Part shown: positions 1-8,903 of the stretch, in pieces
Layout of the letters: every line of letters starts with the position of its first letter
How positions within the stretch are numbered: the stretch's first letter is position 1
Source: Cronobacter dublinensis subsp. dublinensis LMG 23823
GTDB lineage: Bacteria > Pseudomonadota > Gammaproteobacteria > Enterobacterales > Enterobacteriaceae
Length of the DNA: 64,000 bases
Assembly: GCF_001277235.1 (NCBI RefSeq)
Contig: NZ_CP012266.1
Span: forward strand, 3,038,001-3,102,000
Reading direction: 5' to 3'
Notes under the pieces: model-generated
Told to the model about the DNA's origin: nothing
The model's input: only the letters and a program-made list of their open reading frames with translations
The model's database searches: none
Program-made: the position numbers and the translations under genes

Positions 1-611
1 GTGCCGAGTCGCAGCGCTACGCCGTTTTGCGCCAGCACCGTTTGCAGGCGCGCGCTGATTTCCGGCACCAGTACTGACGAGAGCAGACTCGTACGGGTAT
101 CCACCAGCGTCACCTGTTTCCCGGCGCGGTTGAGATCCATCGCAAGCTCAGTGCCGATAAGCCCACCGCCCAGCAGCAGCACGCGTTTCGCGTCGCGCAA
201 GGCCGCCTCGCAGCGCCGGTATTCCTGCTGGCTGTTGAGCGTGAACATCAGTTCCCTGCCCTCGACCTGCGGTAGTATCGCCTGCGCGCCGGTGGCGAGC
301 ACCAGCTGTCGCCAGGGGAAGGTTCCGGCAGTTGTCACCACGGTGCGCGCGGCGCTGTCGATCGCCGTGGCCTGGGTGAACGGATGCAGCAGAATGTTAT
401 TTTGCTCCGCCCACTCCCCCGCGGGCTGACGGGTGAGATCGTCCGCGCCCTGCCCGTTGGTGAAAACATGGCTGAGATCGGGCTTGTTGTAATCATCGCC
501 GCTGTCCGCCGCGATAACCCGGACTGCGCGCGTGCTGTCCTGCTGGCGCAGGTGGCGCACCAGTTGGCGGGCGGCAAAGCCCGAGCCGATAACGATCAGA
601 TCCTGGGTCAT
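1..611 (-). CDS. norW: NorW, nitric oxide reductase FMN reductase (partial, C-terminus outside window)
   Basis: NADH:flavorubredoxin reductase that passes electrons from NADH to the rubredoxin centre of NorV. The first 203 of about 377 residues are present; the rest lies beyond the left edge. The N-terminus shows an FAD-binding Rossmann motif (VIGSGFAARQ, about residues 7-16), and a second NAD-binding glycine motif appears further on (LLLGGGLIGTE). The ATG sits 3 bases downstream of the norV stop codon, so the two genes form a tightly coupled operon under the norV sigma54 promoter. Identity is clear from context and motif order. Confidence 0.93.
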   Translation of the reverse strand, partial: MTQDLIVIGSGFAARQLVRHLRQQDSTRAVRVIAADSGDDYNKPDLSHVFTNGQGADDLTRQPAGEWAEQNNILLHPFTQATAIDSAARTVVTTAGTFPWRQLVLATGAQAILPQVEGRELMFTLNSQQEYRRCEAALRDAKRVLLLGGGLIGTELAMDLNRAGKQVTLVDTRTSLLSSVLVPEISARLQTVLAQNGVALRLG

Positions 612-614
612 GAT

Positions 615-2051
615 TCAGCCCTCGTACACGTCAAAAACCGATTTGCCGATGCCGCATTCCGGGCAGAGGAAGCTTTCCGGCACGGCATCCCACGGCGTGC
701 CCGGCGCGACATCCTGATTCGGCTCGCCTTGCGCCGGGTCGTATACCCACTGGCAGACGGTGCAGATCATGCATTGGCCTACGGGTTCGTCGGGTTCCTG
801 AAACGCCACGCCGCTGTCGTCGGCGGGCGCGGTCACGGTCGCGACAGGCAGCGGTGAGAGCGCCCAGGCGCGCGCGATGTCGCGGCCATGCTCGCGGCAC
901 GCTTCCAGCGCGTCGAGGTCCGGTCGCCATTTGGCTTTCAGGCTTAGCGACATCTCAAACCCGGCGTCCTGTAAGCGAGTGGAGAGACGGTCTACCGCGC
1001 CGCCGCTCCAGCCGTGTGAGCCAAACGCGCTGGCGCGCTTGTTGCGAAAACGCAGCCCCGTCATCTCTTCCATCAGACCTGCGATTTTCGGCATCATCAC
1101 ATTGTTCATGGTTGAGGTGCCGACCAGCACGCCTTTGGAGCGAAACACATTGGTGAGGATTTCGTTTTTATCGCTGCGGGCGACGTTAAAGATTTTCACC
1201 GCCACGCGCGGGTCCACTTCCGCGATGCCCTGGGCGATAGCATCGGCCATCAGGCGGGTGTTGTTGGACATGGTGTCGTAGAAAATCGTGATGCGATCTT
1301 CCTGATAATCCGCCGCCCATTTGAGGTACAGCTCGACAATCTGCGTCGGGTTGTCGCGCCAGACCACGCCATGAGAGGTCGCAATCATCTCCACCGGCAG
1401 GTTAAAGCCGAGGATCTCGGTGATTTTCGGCGTCACCAGACGGCTGAACGGCGTCAGGATATTGGCGTAGTAGCGCTGGCACTGCTCGAACAGCTCGGCC
1501 TGGTCCACTTCGTCGTTGAAAAGATGTTCGTCGCAGTAGTGCTGGCCGAAGGCGTCATTACTGAACAGCACCGCGTCGCCGGTCATGTAGGTCATCATGC
1601 TGTCCGGCCAGTGCAGCATCGGGGTCTCGACGAATATCAGCTTTTTGCCGTTGCCGATATCCAGCGTGTCGCCGGTTTTCACCACGTGGAAATTCCATTC
1701 CGGGTGATGGTGATGGCCGTTGATGGAGTCGATGCCGTTCGCGGTGCAGTAAATCGGCGTATCGGGGATGCAGTTCATCAGCTCAGAGAGCGCGCCCGCG
1801 TGATCTTCTTCGGCGTGGTTGATAATGATGTAGTCGATATCGGCGAGATCGATTTCGCTTCTCAGGTTATTGACGAAATCGCGGCTGAATTTGTGGTCGA
1901 CGGTGTCGATCAGCACGTTTTTCTCTTCGCGGATGAGGTAGCTGTTGTAGCTACTGCCTTTTAAGGTTTTGTATTCGGTGCCGTGAAAATCGCGCACTTC
2001 CCAGTCGCGCTGGCCCACCCAAAAAATCGTGTTTTTTACCTGAATGTTCAT
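615..2051 (-). CDS. norV: NorV, anaerobic nitric oxide reductase flavorubredoxin
   Basis: Cytoplasmic flavodiiron enzyme that reduces nitric oxide to nitrous oxide under low oxygen. The 478 residues match the family length (E. coli 479). Domains in order: a metallo-beta-lactamase-like diiron domain with the HAEEDH motif at residues 79-84 that binds iron, a flavodoxin domain from about residue 254 (TIFYDTMSNNT), and a C-terminal rubredoxin domain with two paired-cysteine motifs (CTVC near residue 433, CPEC near 465). norW follows after 3 bases, and norR is divergent. The region between the two is the NorR-controlled promoter. Very close to the E. coli protein throughout. Confidence 0.98.
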   Translation of the reverse strand: MNIQVKNTIFWVGQRDWEVRDFHGTEYKTLKGSSYNSYLIREEKNVLIDTVDHKFSRDFVNNLRSEIDLADIDYIIINHAEEDHAGALSELMNCIPDTPIYCTANGIDSINGHHHHPEWNFHVVKTGDTLDIGNGKKLIFVETPMLHWPDSMMTYMTGDAVLFSNDAFGQHYCDEHLFNDEVDQAELFEQCQRYYANILTPFSRLVTPKITEILGFNLPVEMIATSHGVVWRDNPTQIVELYLKWAADYQEDRITIFYDTMSNNTRLMADAIAQGIAEVDPRVAVKIFNVARSDKNEILTNVFRSKGVLVGTSTMNNVMMPKIAGLMEEMTGLRFRNKRASAFGSHGWSGGAVDRLSTRLQDAGFEMSLSLKAKWRPDLDALEACREHGRDIARAWALSPLPVATVTAPADDSGVAFQEPDEPVGQCMICTVCQWVYDPAQGEPNQDVAPGTPWDAVPESFLCPECGIGKSVFDVYEG

Positions 2052-2091
2052 TAACGGTTCCTCTGCAATAAAGCGATATGCATGACGTATT

Positions 2092-2106
2092 GCAGTGTCC
2101 GTGCCA
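2092..2106 (-). promoter_or_regulatory. Sigma54 (-24/-12) promoter of norVW
   Basis: On the minus strand the sequence reads TGGCACGGACACTGC, with GG and GC elements separated by exactly ten bases. This matches the sigma54 consensus TGGCAC-N5-TTGC except for one base. It lies about 40 bases upstream of the norV start codon, as expected for a promoter activated by the sigma54-dependent regulator NorR. Confidence 0.88.
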
Positions 2107-2149
2107 ATTTTTATTCTATTGATTTTAAATGTTTTTTATTTTCATGATT

Positions 2150-2204
2150 GTCAAAAATACAATTGCGGGCTATTGTGATTTTGACACTCCATTGTGGAAT
2201 TGAC
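2150..2204. promoter_or_regulatory. Three NorR enhancer sites (GT-N7-AC)
   Basis: Three perfect copies of the NorR core GT-N7-AC lie at 2150-2160, 2175-2185 and 2194-2204, upstream of the norV sigma54 promoter. In E. coli three such sites are needed for full activation by NorR. The third copy ends only 3 bases before the norR start codon and covers its ribosome-binding region, which suggests that NorR also represses its own synthesis. Confidence 0.88.
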
Positions 2205-2207
2205 ACC

Positions 2208-3725
2208 ATGACGCTTTCCGCTCACGCGCTCGCCGCACTCGCCGTTGATATGCAAAACGGTCTGCCGGGGCGCGATCGTTTTAACCGCATGATTGCGAGT
2301 ATCCATCACCTGCTGCGCTGCGACGCCACCGCCCTGCTGCGCTATGAAGACCGCCAGTTTCGCCCGCTGGCGACAGCGGGCCTCGCGCCGGACGTCATGG
2401 GCCGCCGCTTTAGCCTCGCCGCGCATCCGCGTCTTGAAGCCATCGCCCGCGCCGGCGATGTGGTGCGCTTTCCCGCCGACAGCGACCTGCCGGACCCTTA
2501 CGACGGGCTGATCCCGGAGCGCCAGGAGCTGCACGTGCACGCCTGCGTGGGGATGCCGCTGTTCTCCGGGCAGACGCTTATCGGCGCGCTGACGCTCGAC
2601 GGCATGCGCGCCACGCAGTTTGACGCCTACAGCGACGACGAACTGCGCGGCGTGGCAAGCCTTGCGGGCAGCGCGCTGCATAACGCGCTATTGATGGAGC
2701 AACTGGAGAAAACCGCCGCGCCGTTCAGCCGGGCGCTGGAGAACGTGCAGCCGGACGAGCGTCTGGAAATGATTGGCGAATCCGCGCCGATGCAGCAGCT
2801 GAAAAAAGAGATAACGCTGGTGGCGCCGTCGGATCTTAACGTGCTGGTACTTGGCGAAACCGGCGTCGGTAAAGAGCTGGTGGCGCGCGAGCTACACATG
2901 CAGTCCGCCCGCGCCGCAAGCCCGCTGGTCTACGTTAACTGCGCCGCCCTGCCGGAAAGCGTGGCGGAGAGCGAGCTGTTCGGCCATGTGAAAGGCGCGT
3001 TCACGGGCGCCATCCACGACCGGCGCGGCAAGTTTGAGCTCGCCGACAACGGCACGCTGTTTCTCGATGAAGTGGGCGAACTGCCGCTGACGCTCCAGGC
3101 GAAGCTGCTGCGCGCGCTGCAATATGGCGACGTGCAGCGCGTCGGCGAAGATAAACCACTGCGGGTGGATGTGCGCATCATCGCCGCCACCAACCGCGAT
3201 TTGCGTGAAGCCGTCGCACAGGGTGGCTTTCGGGCCGATCTCTATCACCGCCTGAGCGTCTTTCCGCTGCATGTGCCGCCGCTTCGCGAGCGCGGCGAGG
3301 ACATCCTGCTGCTGGCGGGCTTTTTCTGCGAAAAATGCCGCGTGAAATTTGGCCTCAAACGGGTCGCGCTGAGCCCGCAGGCGAGCGCCTGGCTGCTGGC
3401 GCAGCGCTGGCCAGGCAACATTCGCGAGCTGGAACATGCGCTCTACCGGGCGATTATCGTGGCACAGGCGGAGAGCCGTGGCCCGGAACTGCGGCTGCTG
3501 GCGCACCACTTCGCCCCCGGCGACGCTGCCCCCGCGCCTGTCGCGGCCCCGCAGCCTGCCGCGCCGCAGATAGAAAACCTCCAGCACGCCACGCGCCAGT
3601 TTCAGCGTGACTACATCCAGCGCGCGTTGCAGGTCGCCGGTGATAACTGGGCGGCCTGCGCCAGGCTTCTGGAAATGGACCCCGGCAACCTGCACCGGCT
3701 CGCGCGCAAGCTTGGCCTGAAATAA
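2208..3725 (+). CDS. norR: NorR, nitric oxide-sensing sigma54-dependent activator
   Basis: Activates norVW when nitric oxide binds its non-haem iron. The 505-residue protein has an N-terminal GAF domain in which the iron-site residues known from E. coli (R75, D96, D99, C113, D131) are all in register. The AAA+ domain follows, with Walker A GETGVGKE (216-223), the sigma54-contacting GAFTGA loop (263-268) and a Walker B segment (FLDEVGE). A C-terminal Fis-type helix-turn-helix ends the protein (DNWAACARLLEMDPGNLHRL). The ATG at 2208 is chosen over an upstream in-frame start at 2148 because it gives the E. coli length and aligned iron ligands. The longer form would read through the NorR binding sites. 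Confidence 0.96.
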   Translation: MTLSAHALAALAVDMQNGLPGRDRFNRMIASIHHLLRCDATALLRYEDRQFRPLATAGLAPDVMGRRFSLAAHPRLEAIARAGDVVRFPADSDLPDPYDGLIPERQELHVHACVGMPLFSGQTLIGALTLDGMRATQFDAYSDDELRGVASLAGSALHNALLMEQLEKTAAPFSRALENVQPDERLEMIGESAPMQQLKKEITLVAPSDLNVLVLGETGVGKELVARELHMQSARAASPLVYVNCAALPESVAESELFGHVKGAFTGAIHDRRGKFELADNGTLFLDEVGELPLTLQAKLLRALQYGDVQRVGEDKPLRVDVRIIAATNRDLREAVAQGGFRADLYHRLSVFPLHVPPLRERGEDILLLAGFFCEKCRVKFGLKRVALSPQASAWLLAQRWPGNIRELEHALYRAIIVAQAESRGPELRLLAHHFAPGDAAPAPVAAPQPAAPQIENLQHATRQFQRDYIQRALQVAGDNWAACARLLEMDPGNLHRLARKLGLK

Positions 3726-3728
3726 CCC

Positions 3729-3754
3729 GCAAGGCTGGCGTTTTGCGGCCTTGC
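3729..3754 (+). terminator. Inverted repeat after norR, weak terminator candidate
   Basis: A 7-base perfect stem (GCAAGGC / GCCTTGC) with a 12-base loop begins 4 bases after the norR stop codon. There is no clear T-run after it, so it could be a weak terminator, an RNA 3'-end stabiliser, or part of the leader of the next gene. Confidence 0.35.
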
Positions 3755-3822
3755 TCTGTACCATCGCCCGTCCCTGCCGTCCAAAAAGGGCGGCGCTGAT
3801 AATAAAACACCTGCAAATACCT

Positions 3823-5316
3823 ATGTCAGATACTCAAAACACAGCCCAGGCCATTCCTGAGCTCTCTGTCGCGCATGTGCTGCGCACGCCGCGCCTGCTG
3901 ATGCGCGAATCGCTGGCGGGCATCCTGACCGCGCTGGCGCTGATCCCGGAGGTTATCTCCTTCTCGGTGATTGCGGGCGTCGACCCGAAAGTGAGCCTGG
4001 TGGCGTCGATTGTGCTGTGCTTCAGCATGTCGATTCTCGGCGGGCGCCCGGCTATGGTCACCGCCGCCGCAGGCTCGGTGGCGCTGGTCATCGGCCCGAT
4101 GGTGCATCAGCACGGCGTCGGCTACATTCTGCCCGCGCTGGTGCTGGGCGGGATAATCCAAATCCTGTTCGGGCTGTTTGGCCTCGCACGCATGATGCGC
4201 TATATCCCGCGCTCAGTAATGACCGGCTTCGTTAACGCGCTCGGCATCCTGATATTTATGGCGCAGGTGCCGCACGTTTGGGGACAAAGCCCGATGGTCT
4301 GGTTGCTTTTCGCCGCCACGCTCGCCATCGTGCTGCTGCTGCCGCGCGTCACCAAAAGCGTGCCGTCGCCGCTGGTGGCCATTGTCGCGGTCACGGTCAT
4401 CGCCTGGGCGTGTGGGCTGATGCCGCCGACCGTCGGCGATGAAGGCCCCATGACCCCAGGCCTGCCGGGCTTTAACTCGCTGCTGGTGCCGCTCAATCTG
4501 GAGACACTGCACATCGTCTGGCCATGCGCGCTGAGTATCGCGTTTGTCGGGCTGATGGAGTCGCTGCTGACCGCGCGTCTGGTCGATGACATCACGGATA
4601 CCCCATCAAGCAAGCGCCGCGAATGCTGGGGGCTTGGCGTTGCCAATATTCTGAGCGGGTTTTATGGCGGCATTGGCGGCTGCGCGATGATCGGCCAGAC
4701 GGTCGTGAACGTGGAGCTGGGCCGCGCCCGGTCGCGCTTTTCTACCCTCGCCGCCGCGCTGGTGCTGTTGCTGATGGTCACGGGGCTGAGCGCCGTGATG
4801 GCGCAAATTCCGATGGTGGTGCTGGCGGGCATTATGATGGTGGTCGCGGCGAAAACCCTGAACTGGCACAGCATCGCGCCGGCGACGCTCAAGCGGATGC
4901 CGGTGTCGGAGACACTGGTGATGGCGGTGACGGTTATCGCCACCGTCTGGACCGGCAACCTCGCCATTGGCGTTGCGGGCGGCGTACTGTTCGCGATGAT
5001 GCTGTTCGCCCGCCGCGTCGCCCACGTGGTGCGCGCCGAGCGCGAGGTTATCGATAACGGCGCGGCGGTGCGCTACCGCGTGCGCGGCCCGCTGTTTTTC
5101 GCCAGCAGCAACGACCTCTACGAACATTTCCGCTATGCCGAAGACCCGGCGCGGGTGATCATCGATTTAACCCACGCGCAAATCTGGGACGCCTCGACCG
5201 TCGCAGCCCTGGATGCCATCGAAACGCATTACCAACGCTACAACGCGAAGGTGGAAATCGAAGGATTGGATATGCGCAGCCACGATTTCCATCAGCGGCT
5301 GAGCGGCAAGCTTTGA
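3823..5316 (+). CDS. SulP/SLC26-family inorganic anion transporter with STAS domain
   Basis: Inner-membrane anion carrier of 497 residues. The N-terminal two thirds hold about ten to twelve hydrophobic segments and the SulP core motif region (LTALALIPEVISFSVIAGVD, near residues 39-58). The C-terminal part, from about residue 405, is a cytoplasmic STAS domain (VIIDLTHAQIWDASTVAALD). The substrate cannot be read from sequence: sulfate, bicarbonate, dicarboxylates and others occur in the family. The start at 3823 gives a normal N-terminus; an in-frame start at 3751 would add 24 unusual residues. I see no strong ribosome-binding site before either. The gene lies between norR and convergent yojI, with no obvious partner, and ends at a double hairpin. 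Confidence 0.85.
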   Translation: MSDTQNTAQAIPELSVAHVLRTPRLLMRESLAGILTALALIPEVISFSVIAGVDPKVSLVASIVLCFSMSILGGRPAMVTAAAGSVALVIGPMVHQHGVGYILPALVLGGIIQILFGLFGLARMMRYIPRSVMTGFVNALGILIFMAQVPHVWGQSPMVWLLFAATLAIVLLLPRVTKSVPSPLVAIVAVTVIAWACGLMPPTVGDEGPMTPGLPGFNSLLVPLNLETLHIVWPCALSIAFVGLMESLLTARLVDDITDTPSSKRRECWGLGVANILSGFYGGIGGCAMIGQTVVNVELGRARSRFSTLAAALVLLLMVTGLSAVMAQIPMVVLAGIMMVVAAKTLNWHSIAPATLKRMPVSETLVMAVTVIATVWTGNLAIGVAGGVLFAMMLFARRVAHVVRAEREVIDNGAAVRYRVRGPLFFASSNDLYEHFRYAEDPARVIIDLTHAQIWDASTVAALDAIETHYQRYNAKVEIEGLDMRSHDFHQRLSGKL

Positions 5317-5324
5317 CATAAAAA

Positions 5325-5346
5325 AACCACCGTCAGCGCGGTGGTT
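5325..5346 (+). terminator. Hairpin after the SulP gene
   Basis: An 8-base perfect stem (AACCACCG / CGGTGGTT, 6-base loop) starts 8 bases after the stop codon and is preceded by an A-run. There is no long T-run on the plus strand, so it is probably a processed 3' end or works with the stronger hairpin that follows. Confidence 0.5.
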
Positions 5347-5361
5347 GTAAGGTAACGAAGT

Positions 5362-5392
5362 AAAAAAGCGGAAGAGAACTTCCGCTTTTTTT
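5362..5392. terminator. Bidirectional rho-independent terminator between SulP gene and yojI
   Basis: A perfect stem AAAAAAGCGGAAG / CTTCCGCTTTTTT with a 4-base loop has an A-run on one side and a T-run on the other. It can stop transcription from both the SulP gene (plus) and yojI (minus), which converge here. Confidence 0.88.
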
Positions 5393-5403
5393 ATGCGCGC
5401 CGA

Positions 5404-7050
5404 TCAGCTGCCGGTGCGCGCCAGCACGTCGCGGCTCGCGAGCTCGCGCGCGTCGCCCGTGAGCTCCGAGAGCACGCCCTGGCGCATCTCCAGCAGACGA
5501 TCGGCGTGGATGAAGTAGTGATCGTCATGGCTGATGGCGAACACGGTTTTGCCCATCTCCTTCATCAGCGGCAGCAGCACCTGATAAAACTCGCGGCGAA
5601 AATGCGGGTCCTGGTCGGCGGCCCATTCGTCGAGCAGAATGATGTCGCGCCCTTCCGCCAGCGCCAGCAGCAGCGCCACGCGTTTTTTCTGCCCTTTTGA
5701 GAGCTTGAGGTTAAGGATTTTGCCGTTCTCAAGCGTCAGCTTATGGTCCATTTTCAGGCGGTGCAGCCAGGTCTCGACAAGCGCCGGATCGGCCTCCTCG
5801 CCGCCGGGGCCGAGCAGTTTGTCGAACAGCCAGACGTCGGTAAACACCGCCGAGAAGTGCTGACGGTACGCGTCCATCTCGTCTGCGCCGAGCGGCTTGC
5901 CGTCTATCAGAATTTGGCCCGAAGCCGGCGTATACAGGCCGGTCAGCAGCATCGCGAGCGTCGATTTGCCGCTGCCGTTGCCGCCAATCAGGAACAGCAG
6001 TTCGCCGCGCTGAATAGTCAGATTAATCGGCCCGACGCTGAAGCTGCCGTCGTGGTAGGTGAACGTGACGTCACGCAGCTCCAGCGTCTGCCAGCCTGGG
6101 TGGCGCGCAGGGCGGCTGAACGCCGGGGTGTAAGGCGCGAGCTGGAACTGTTTGAGCTTATTAAACGCCACCTGGGCTGAGAGCAGCGTCGGCAGCGCGC
6201 CCATCGCCGAGAGCAGCGGCGTGCGCAGGAACAACAGCGCCAGCGAATAGGTCGCCGCGACCGTGGTATCGGCCCAGCCGAGGCCGTTGGCCATCCAGAA
6301 CACCAGGCCAATCACGCCGAGCATCATGATATTCGACCAGTTAACCGCGCTCAGGTGGAAAGTGTCGGCGCGGATGATGTGCTGGCGGTAACGTTCGGCG
6401 TCTGGCTGGTAGATTTTGTCGAAAATGTATTCTGCGCGCTCGCGGTTGAGCGCCAGCTCCTTGCGCCCTTCCAGCACGGTCTGGAAATCGTCATACAGGC
6501 TGTCTTCCACCTCGCGAAGCGTGGCGAGATGTTTATAGACGCGCTGCACCAGCAGGTAGCCCGTCCAGAGCGTTACGGCAATCCACAGCGCGGTCACCAG
6601 GAGCATTTTCCCCGACAGCCAGCCGAGGTACGCGGCGCTGCCGAGCGTTAAAATCACGCCCTGCACCAGCTCCGGCAGGCGCACGAACGCGACGGTGATA
6701 TTACGCACGTCGCTGGAAAGCCCCGCCAGCAGCGTGGCGCTGCCGAGCTTGTCTATCTGCCCGACCGGCGTATCCATGATGCGTTTAATAAATTCACCCC
6801 GCAGCCGGAACACAAAGTGGTGGCCAAGCGTGGTGAGCGCCAGCTGGGAGCCGAGCGTGATAGCCATCAGCAGCACCAGCAGGCCGAGAAACTCCGGCAG
6901 TACCGATACCGTGATATCGGCAGTTGCAATCAGGCGTTGATTAATAAAGGCGATAAGCCCGATGCCGAGCGCCGCGCTGGCGAGGCTCAGCAGGAGCACC
7001 AGAGAAAATGGCCAGCGATACTGGCGCCAGACAAGGCGCAGAAGTTCCAT
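5404..7050 (-). CDS. yojI: YojI, ABC transporter (permease-ATPase fusion; microcin J25 exporter family)
   Basis: Half-size inner-membrane ABC exporter of 548 residues (E. coli 547). In E. coli it exports microcin J25 in cooperation with TolC. Residues 1 to about 300 form the transmembrane domain with six hydrophobic helices. The nucleotide-binding domain shows Walker A GGNGSGKST (356-364), the signature LSKGQ (450-454, the variant typical of this protein instead of LSGGQ), Walker B ILLDEW (471-476) and the switch histidine in AISHDDHYF. It is transcribed alone toward the SulP gene. Its normal cellular substrate is not known from the sequence. Confidence 0.95.
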   Translation of the reverse strand: MELLRLVWRQYRWPFSLVLLLSLASAALGIGLIAFINQRLIATADITVSVLPEFLGLLVLLMAITLGSQLALTTLGHHFVFRLRGEFIKRIMDTPVGQIDKLGSATLLAGLSSDVRNITVAFVRLPELVQGVILTLGSAAYLGWLSGKMLLVTALWIAVTLWTGYLLVQRVYKHLATLREVEDSLYDDFQTVLEGRKELALNRERAEYIFDKIYQPDAERYRQHIIRADTFHLSAVNWSNIMMLGVIGLVFWMANGLGWADTTVAATYSLALLFLRTPLLSAMGALPTLLSAQVAFNKLKQFQLAPYTPAFSRPARHPGWQTLELRDVTFTYHDGSFSVGPINLTIQRGELLFLIGGNGSGKSTLAMLLTGLYTPASGQILIDGKPLGADEMDAYRQHFSAVFTDVWLFDKLLGPGGEEADPALVETWLHRLKMDHKLTLENGKILNLKLSKGQKKRVALLLALAEGRDIILLDEWAADQDPHFRREFYQVLLPLMKEMGKTVFAISHDDHYFIHADRLLEMRQGVLSELTGDARELASRDVLARTGS

Positions 7051-7129
7051 AAATAAGCACGACTCAGACGGTGAAAAACAGCGAGCAGTTTAAACGGCTC
7101 CGCGTTCACAGCAAGAATAATTCTTATTT

Positions 7130-7774
7130 TTATTTGCGCGCCTGGCGGAAGGTCAGGTTATAGCGATATTCCCCGGTGGCCGGGTGCTGGCCGGGCTTCA
7201 GCGGCTGGATGCCATGATAGAACAGCCGCGACGGCCCGCCCCAGACGACGACGTCGCCATGCTCCAGCAGCAGACGCTTGAGCGGATCGTTGCGTTTCAG
7301 GCCGCCGAACTGAAACACGGCGGGCAGACCAAGCGACACCGAGACAATCGGCGCGCGCAGATCGGGCTCGTCTTTATCCTGATGCAGCGATAGCTTCGCG
7401 CCCGGCGCGTAGCGGTTGATAAGACAGGCATCGGGAATGAAATCAGGGTAGCCCGCCGCCCGCGCGGCGCCGTCGCACAGCGCGCGAAAGGCATCAGGCA
7501 TGGCGGGCCAGGGCGCGCCGGTTTGAGGATCGACCGGCGCGTACAAATACCCCTTAAGGTTGGTGCTCCAGCCCACGTCGCCGCAGTTGGTCATGGCAAC
7601 AGACATGGTATAGCCGCCGGGCGTCACCATATGGCGAAACGGCGAGCGGGAAGCCACCGTTTCAATACCCGCCATTAACGCGGGCGCGCTGGCGAGCGCG
7701 AAGCGGCGCAGTACGACCGCGCCGTCGGCGAGCGGCTCCTCCCAGGGATCGGTATCGGCAAAGAGATCGAGCAT
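7130..7774 (-). CDS. alkB: AlkB, oxidative DNA/RNA demethylase
   Basis: Fe(II)/2-oxoglutarate-dependent dioxygenase that removes alkyl groups such as 1-methyladenine and 3-methylcytosine from nucleic acids. The 214 residues compare with 216 in E. coli. The iron-binding HxD motif is at H131-D133 in LHQDKDE, in exact E. coli numbering. The third iron ligand is in the FYHGIQP segment and the 2-oxoglutarate arginines are in RYNLTFRQ near the C-terminus. Its ATG overlaps the ada stop by one base (TGATG), so the two genes are translationally coupled in one operon driven by the Ada box upstream. Confidence 0.97.
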   Translation of the reverse strand: MLDLFADTDPWEEPLADGAVVLRRFALASAPALMAGIETVASRSPFRHMVTPGGYTMSVAMTNCGDVGWSTNLKGYLYAPVDPQTGAPWPAMPDAFRALCDGAARAAGYPDFIPDACLINRYAPGAKLSLHQDKDEPDLRAPIVSVSLGLPAVFQFGGLKRNDPLKRLLLEHGDVVVWGGPSRLFYHGIQPLKPGQHPATGEYRYNLTFRQARK

Positions 7775-8838
7775 CAGGTCTCCTGTTCACGTTCACGGGC
7801 CAGCAGCCGCGCCTTGCGGGCAGCGCCCCAGCGGTAGCCGGAGAGCGCGCCGTCGCGCCGCACCACCCGGTGACACGGCACCACTATCGCAAGCTTATTG
7901 GCCGCGCAGGCGCTGGCGACCGCGCGCACCGCCTGCGGGTTACCGGTGCGGGCCGCCAGCGCCTGATAGCTGATGGTGCTGCCGGGCGGCACGGTCTGCA
8001 ACGCCTGCCAGACCCGCAGCTGAAACGCGGTGCCGCGTAAATCGAGCGGCAGCGCCAGCTCGCCCTGCGGCGCGTCTATCCATGCCACCACCTGCGCAAC
8101 CTGGCCCGCGAAAGTCGCGTCGGGCGCGAGACGCTGCGCGTGCGGGAAAATCGCGGCCAGCTCGGCTTCAAGCGCCGCGTCATCATCCGCCAGCAGGACG
8201 GCGCAGAGCCCGCGTTCGCTTGCCGCCACCAGGCAGCGCCCGGCCTCGCAGGGCGCGATGGCGTAGCGGATCGCTATCTGTTCCCCGCCGCGGCGGTACT
8301 GCTGCGGGTGCATACCGAGCGCGCGGTCGGCCTCGCGGTAGAGCGCGCTGCCGGATGAAAATCCCGCCTCCCAGAGTGAATCGGTGACGCTCATCCCCTC
8401 ACGCAGCGCCGCCTGGAGCTTTTGCGCGCGCAGGGCGTTTTGCCAGGCTTTCGGCGTCATACCTGTGACAGCTTTAAACTCGCGGTGAAAGTGATACGGG
8501 CTCATGGCGGCACTGTCGGCAAGTACGGCGAGCGTCAGCGGCGTCTCGCTCTGCGCCATCAGACGGCAGGCGGCCGCGATGCGCTGCGCTTTCTGCGCCT
8601 GCGGCGTGAGGCCTGCGGGCTGACAGCGTTTGCAGGGGCGAAACCCCGCGGTGCAGGCCGCTGCCGCATCCGGGTAGAAGCGGACATTGGCGCGCAGCGG
8701 ACGGCGCGCGCGGCACGACGGACGGCAAAAGATGCCGGTCGTCACCACGGCGAAAACAAAAGCGTTATCGGCACGCGCATCGCGGTTTTCCACCGCCTGC
8801 CAGCGGGCGTGTTCACTGGTAAAATCAGCTACGTTCAT
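7774..8838 (-). CDS. ada: Ada, methylphosphotriester/O6-methylguanine DNA methyltransferase and regulator
   Basis: Bifunctional repair protein of 354 residues, the E. coli length. The N-terminal zinc domain has Cys38, Cys42, Cys69 and Cys72 at exactly the E. coli positions; Cys38 accepts methyl groups from phosphotriesters and turns the protein into an activator. An AraC-type helix-turn-helix follows (about 90-170). The C-terminal O6-methylguanine methyltransferase domain carries the acceptor cysteine in PCHRVV. The ATG at 8838, with a GGAGAG-type ribosome-binding site, was preferred over an in-frame start 19 codons upstream because it keeps this numbering. It heads the ada-alkB operon. Confidence 0.97.
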   Translation of the reverse strand: MNVADFTSEHARWQAVENRDARADNAFVFAVVTTGIFCRPSCRARRPLRANVRFYPDAAAACTAGFRPCKRCQPAGLTPQAQKAQRIAAACRLMAQSETPLTLAVLADSAAMSPYHFHREFKAVTGMTPKAWQNALRAQKLQAALREGMSVTDSLWEAGFSSGSALYREADRALGMHPQQYRRGGEQIAIRYAIAPCEAGRCLVAASERGLCAVLLADDDAALEAELAAIFPHAQRLAPDATFAGQVAQVVAWIDAPQGELALPLDLRGTAFQLRVWQALQTVPPGSTISYQALAARTGNPQAVRAVASACAANKLAIVVPCHRVVRRDGALSGYRWGAARKARLLAREREQET

Positions 8839-8903
8839 GGCGCTCTCCTTCTTACAGGTTAGCGTGACTTTGCCCTGGGAGCCGCCTTTGGACACTCACG
8901 TTC

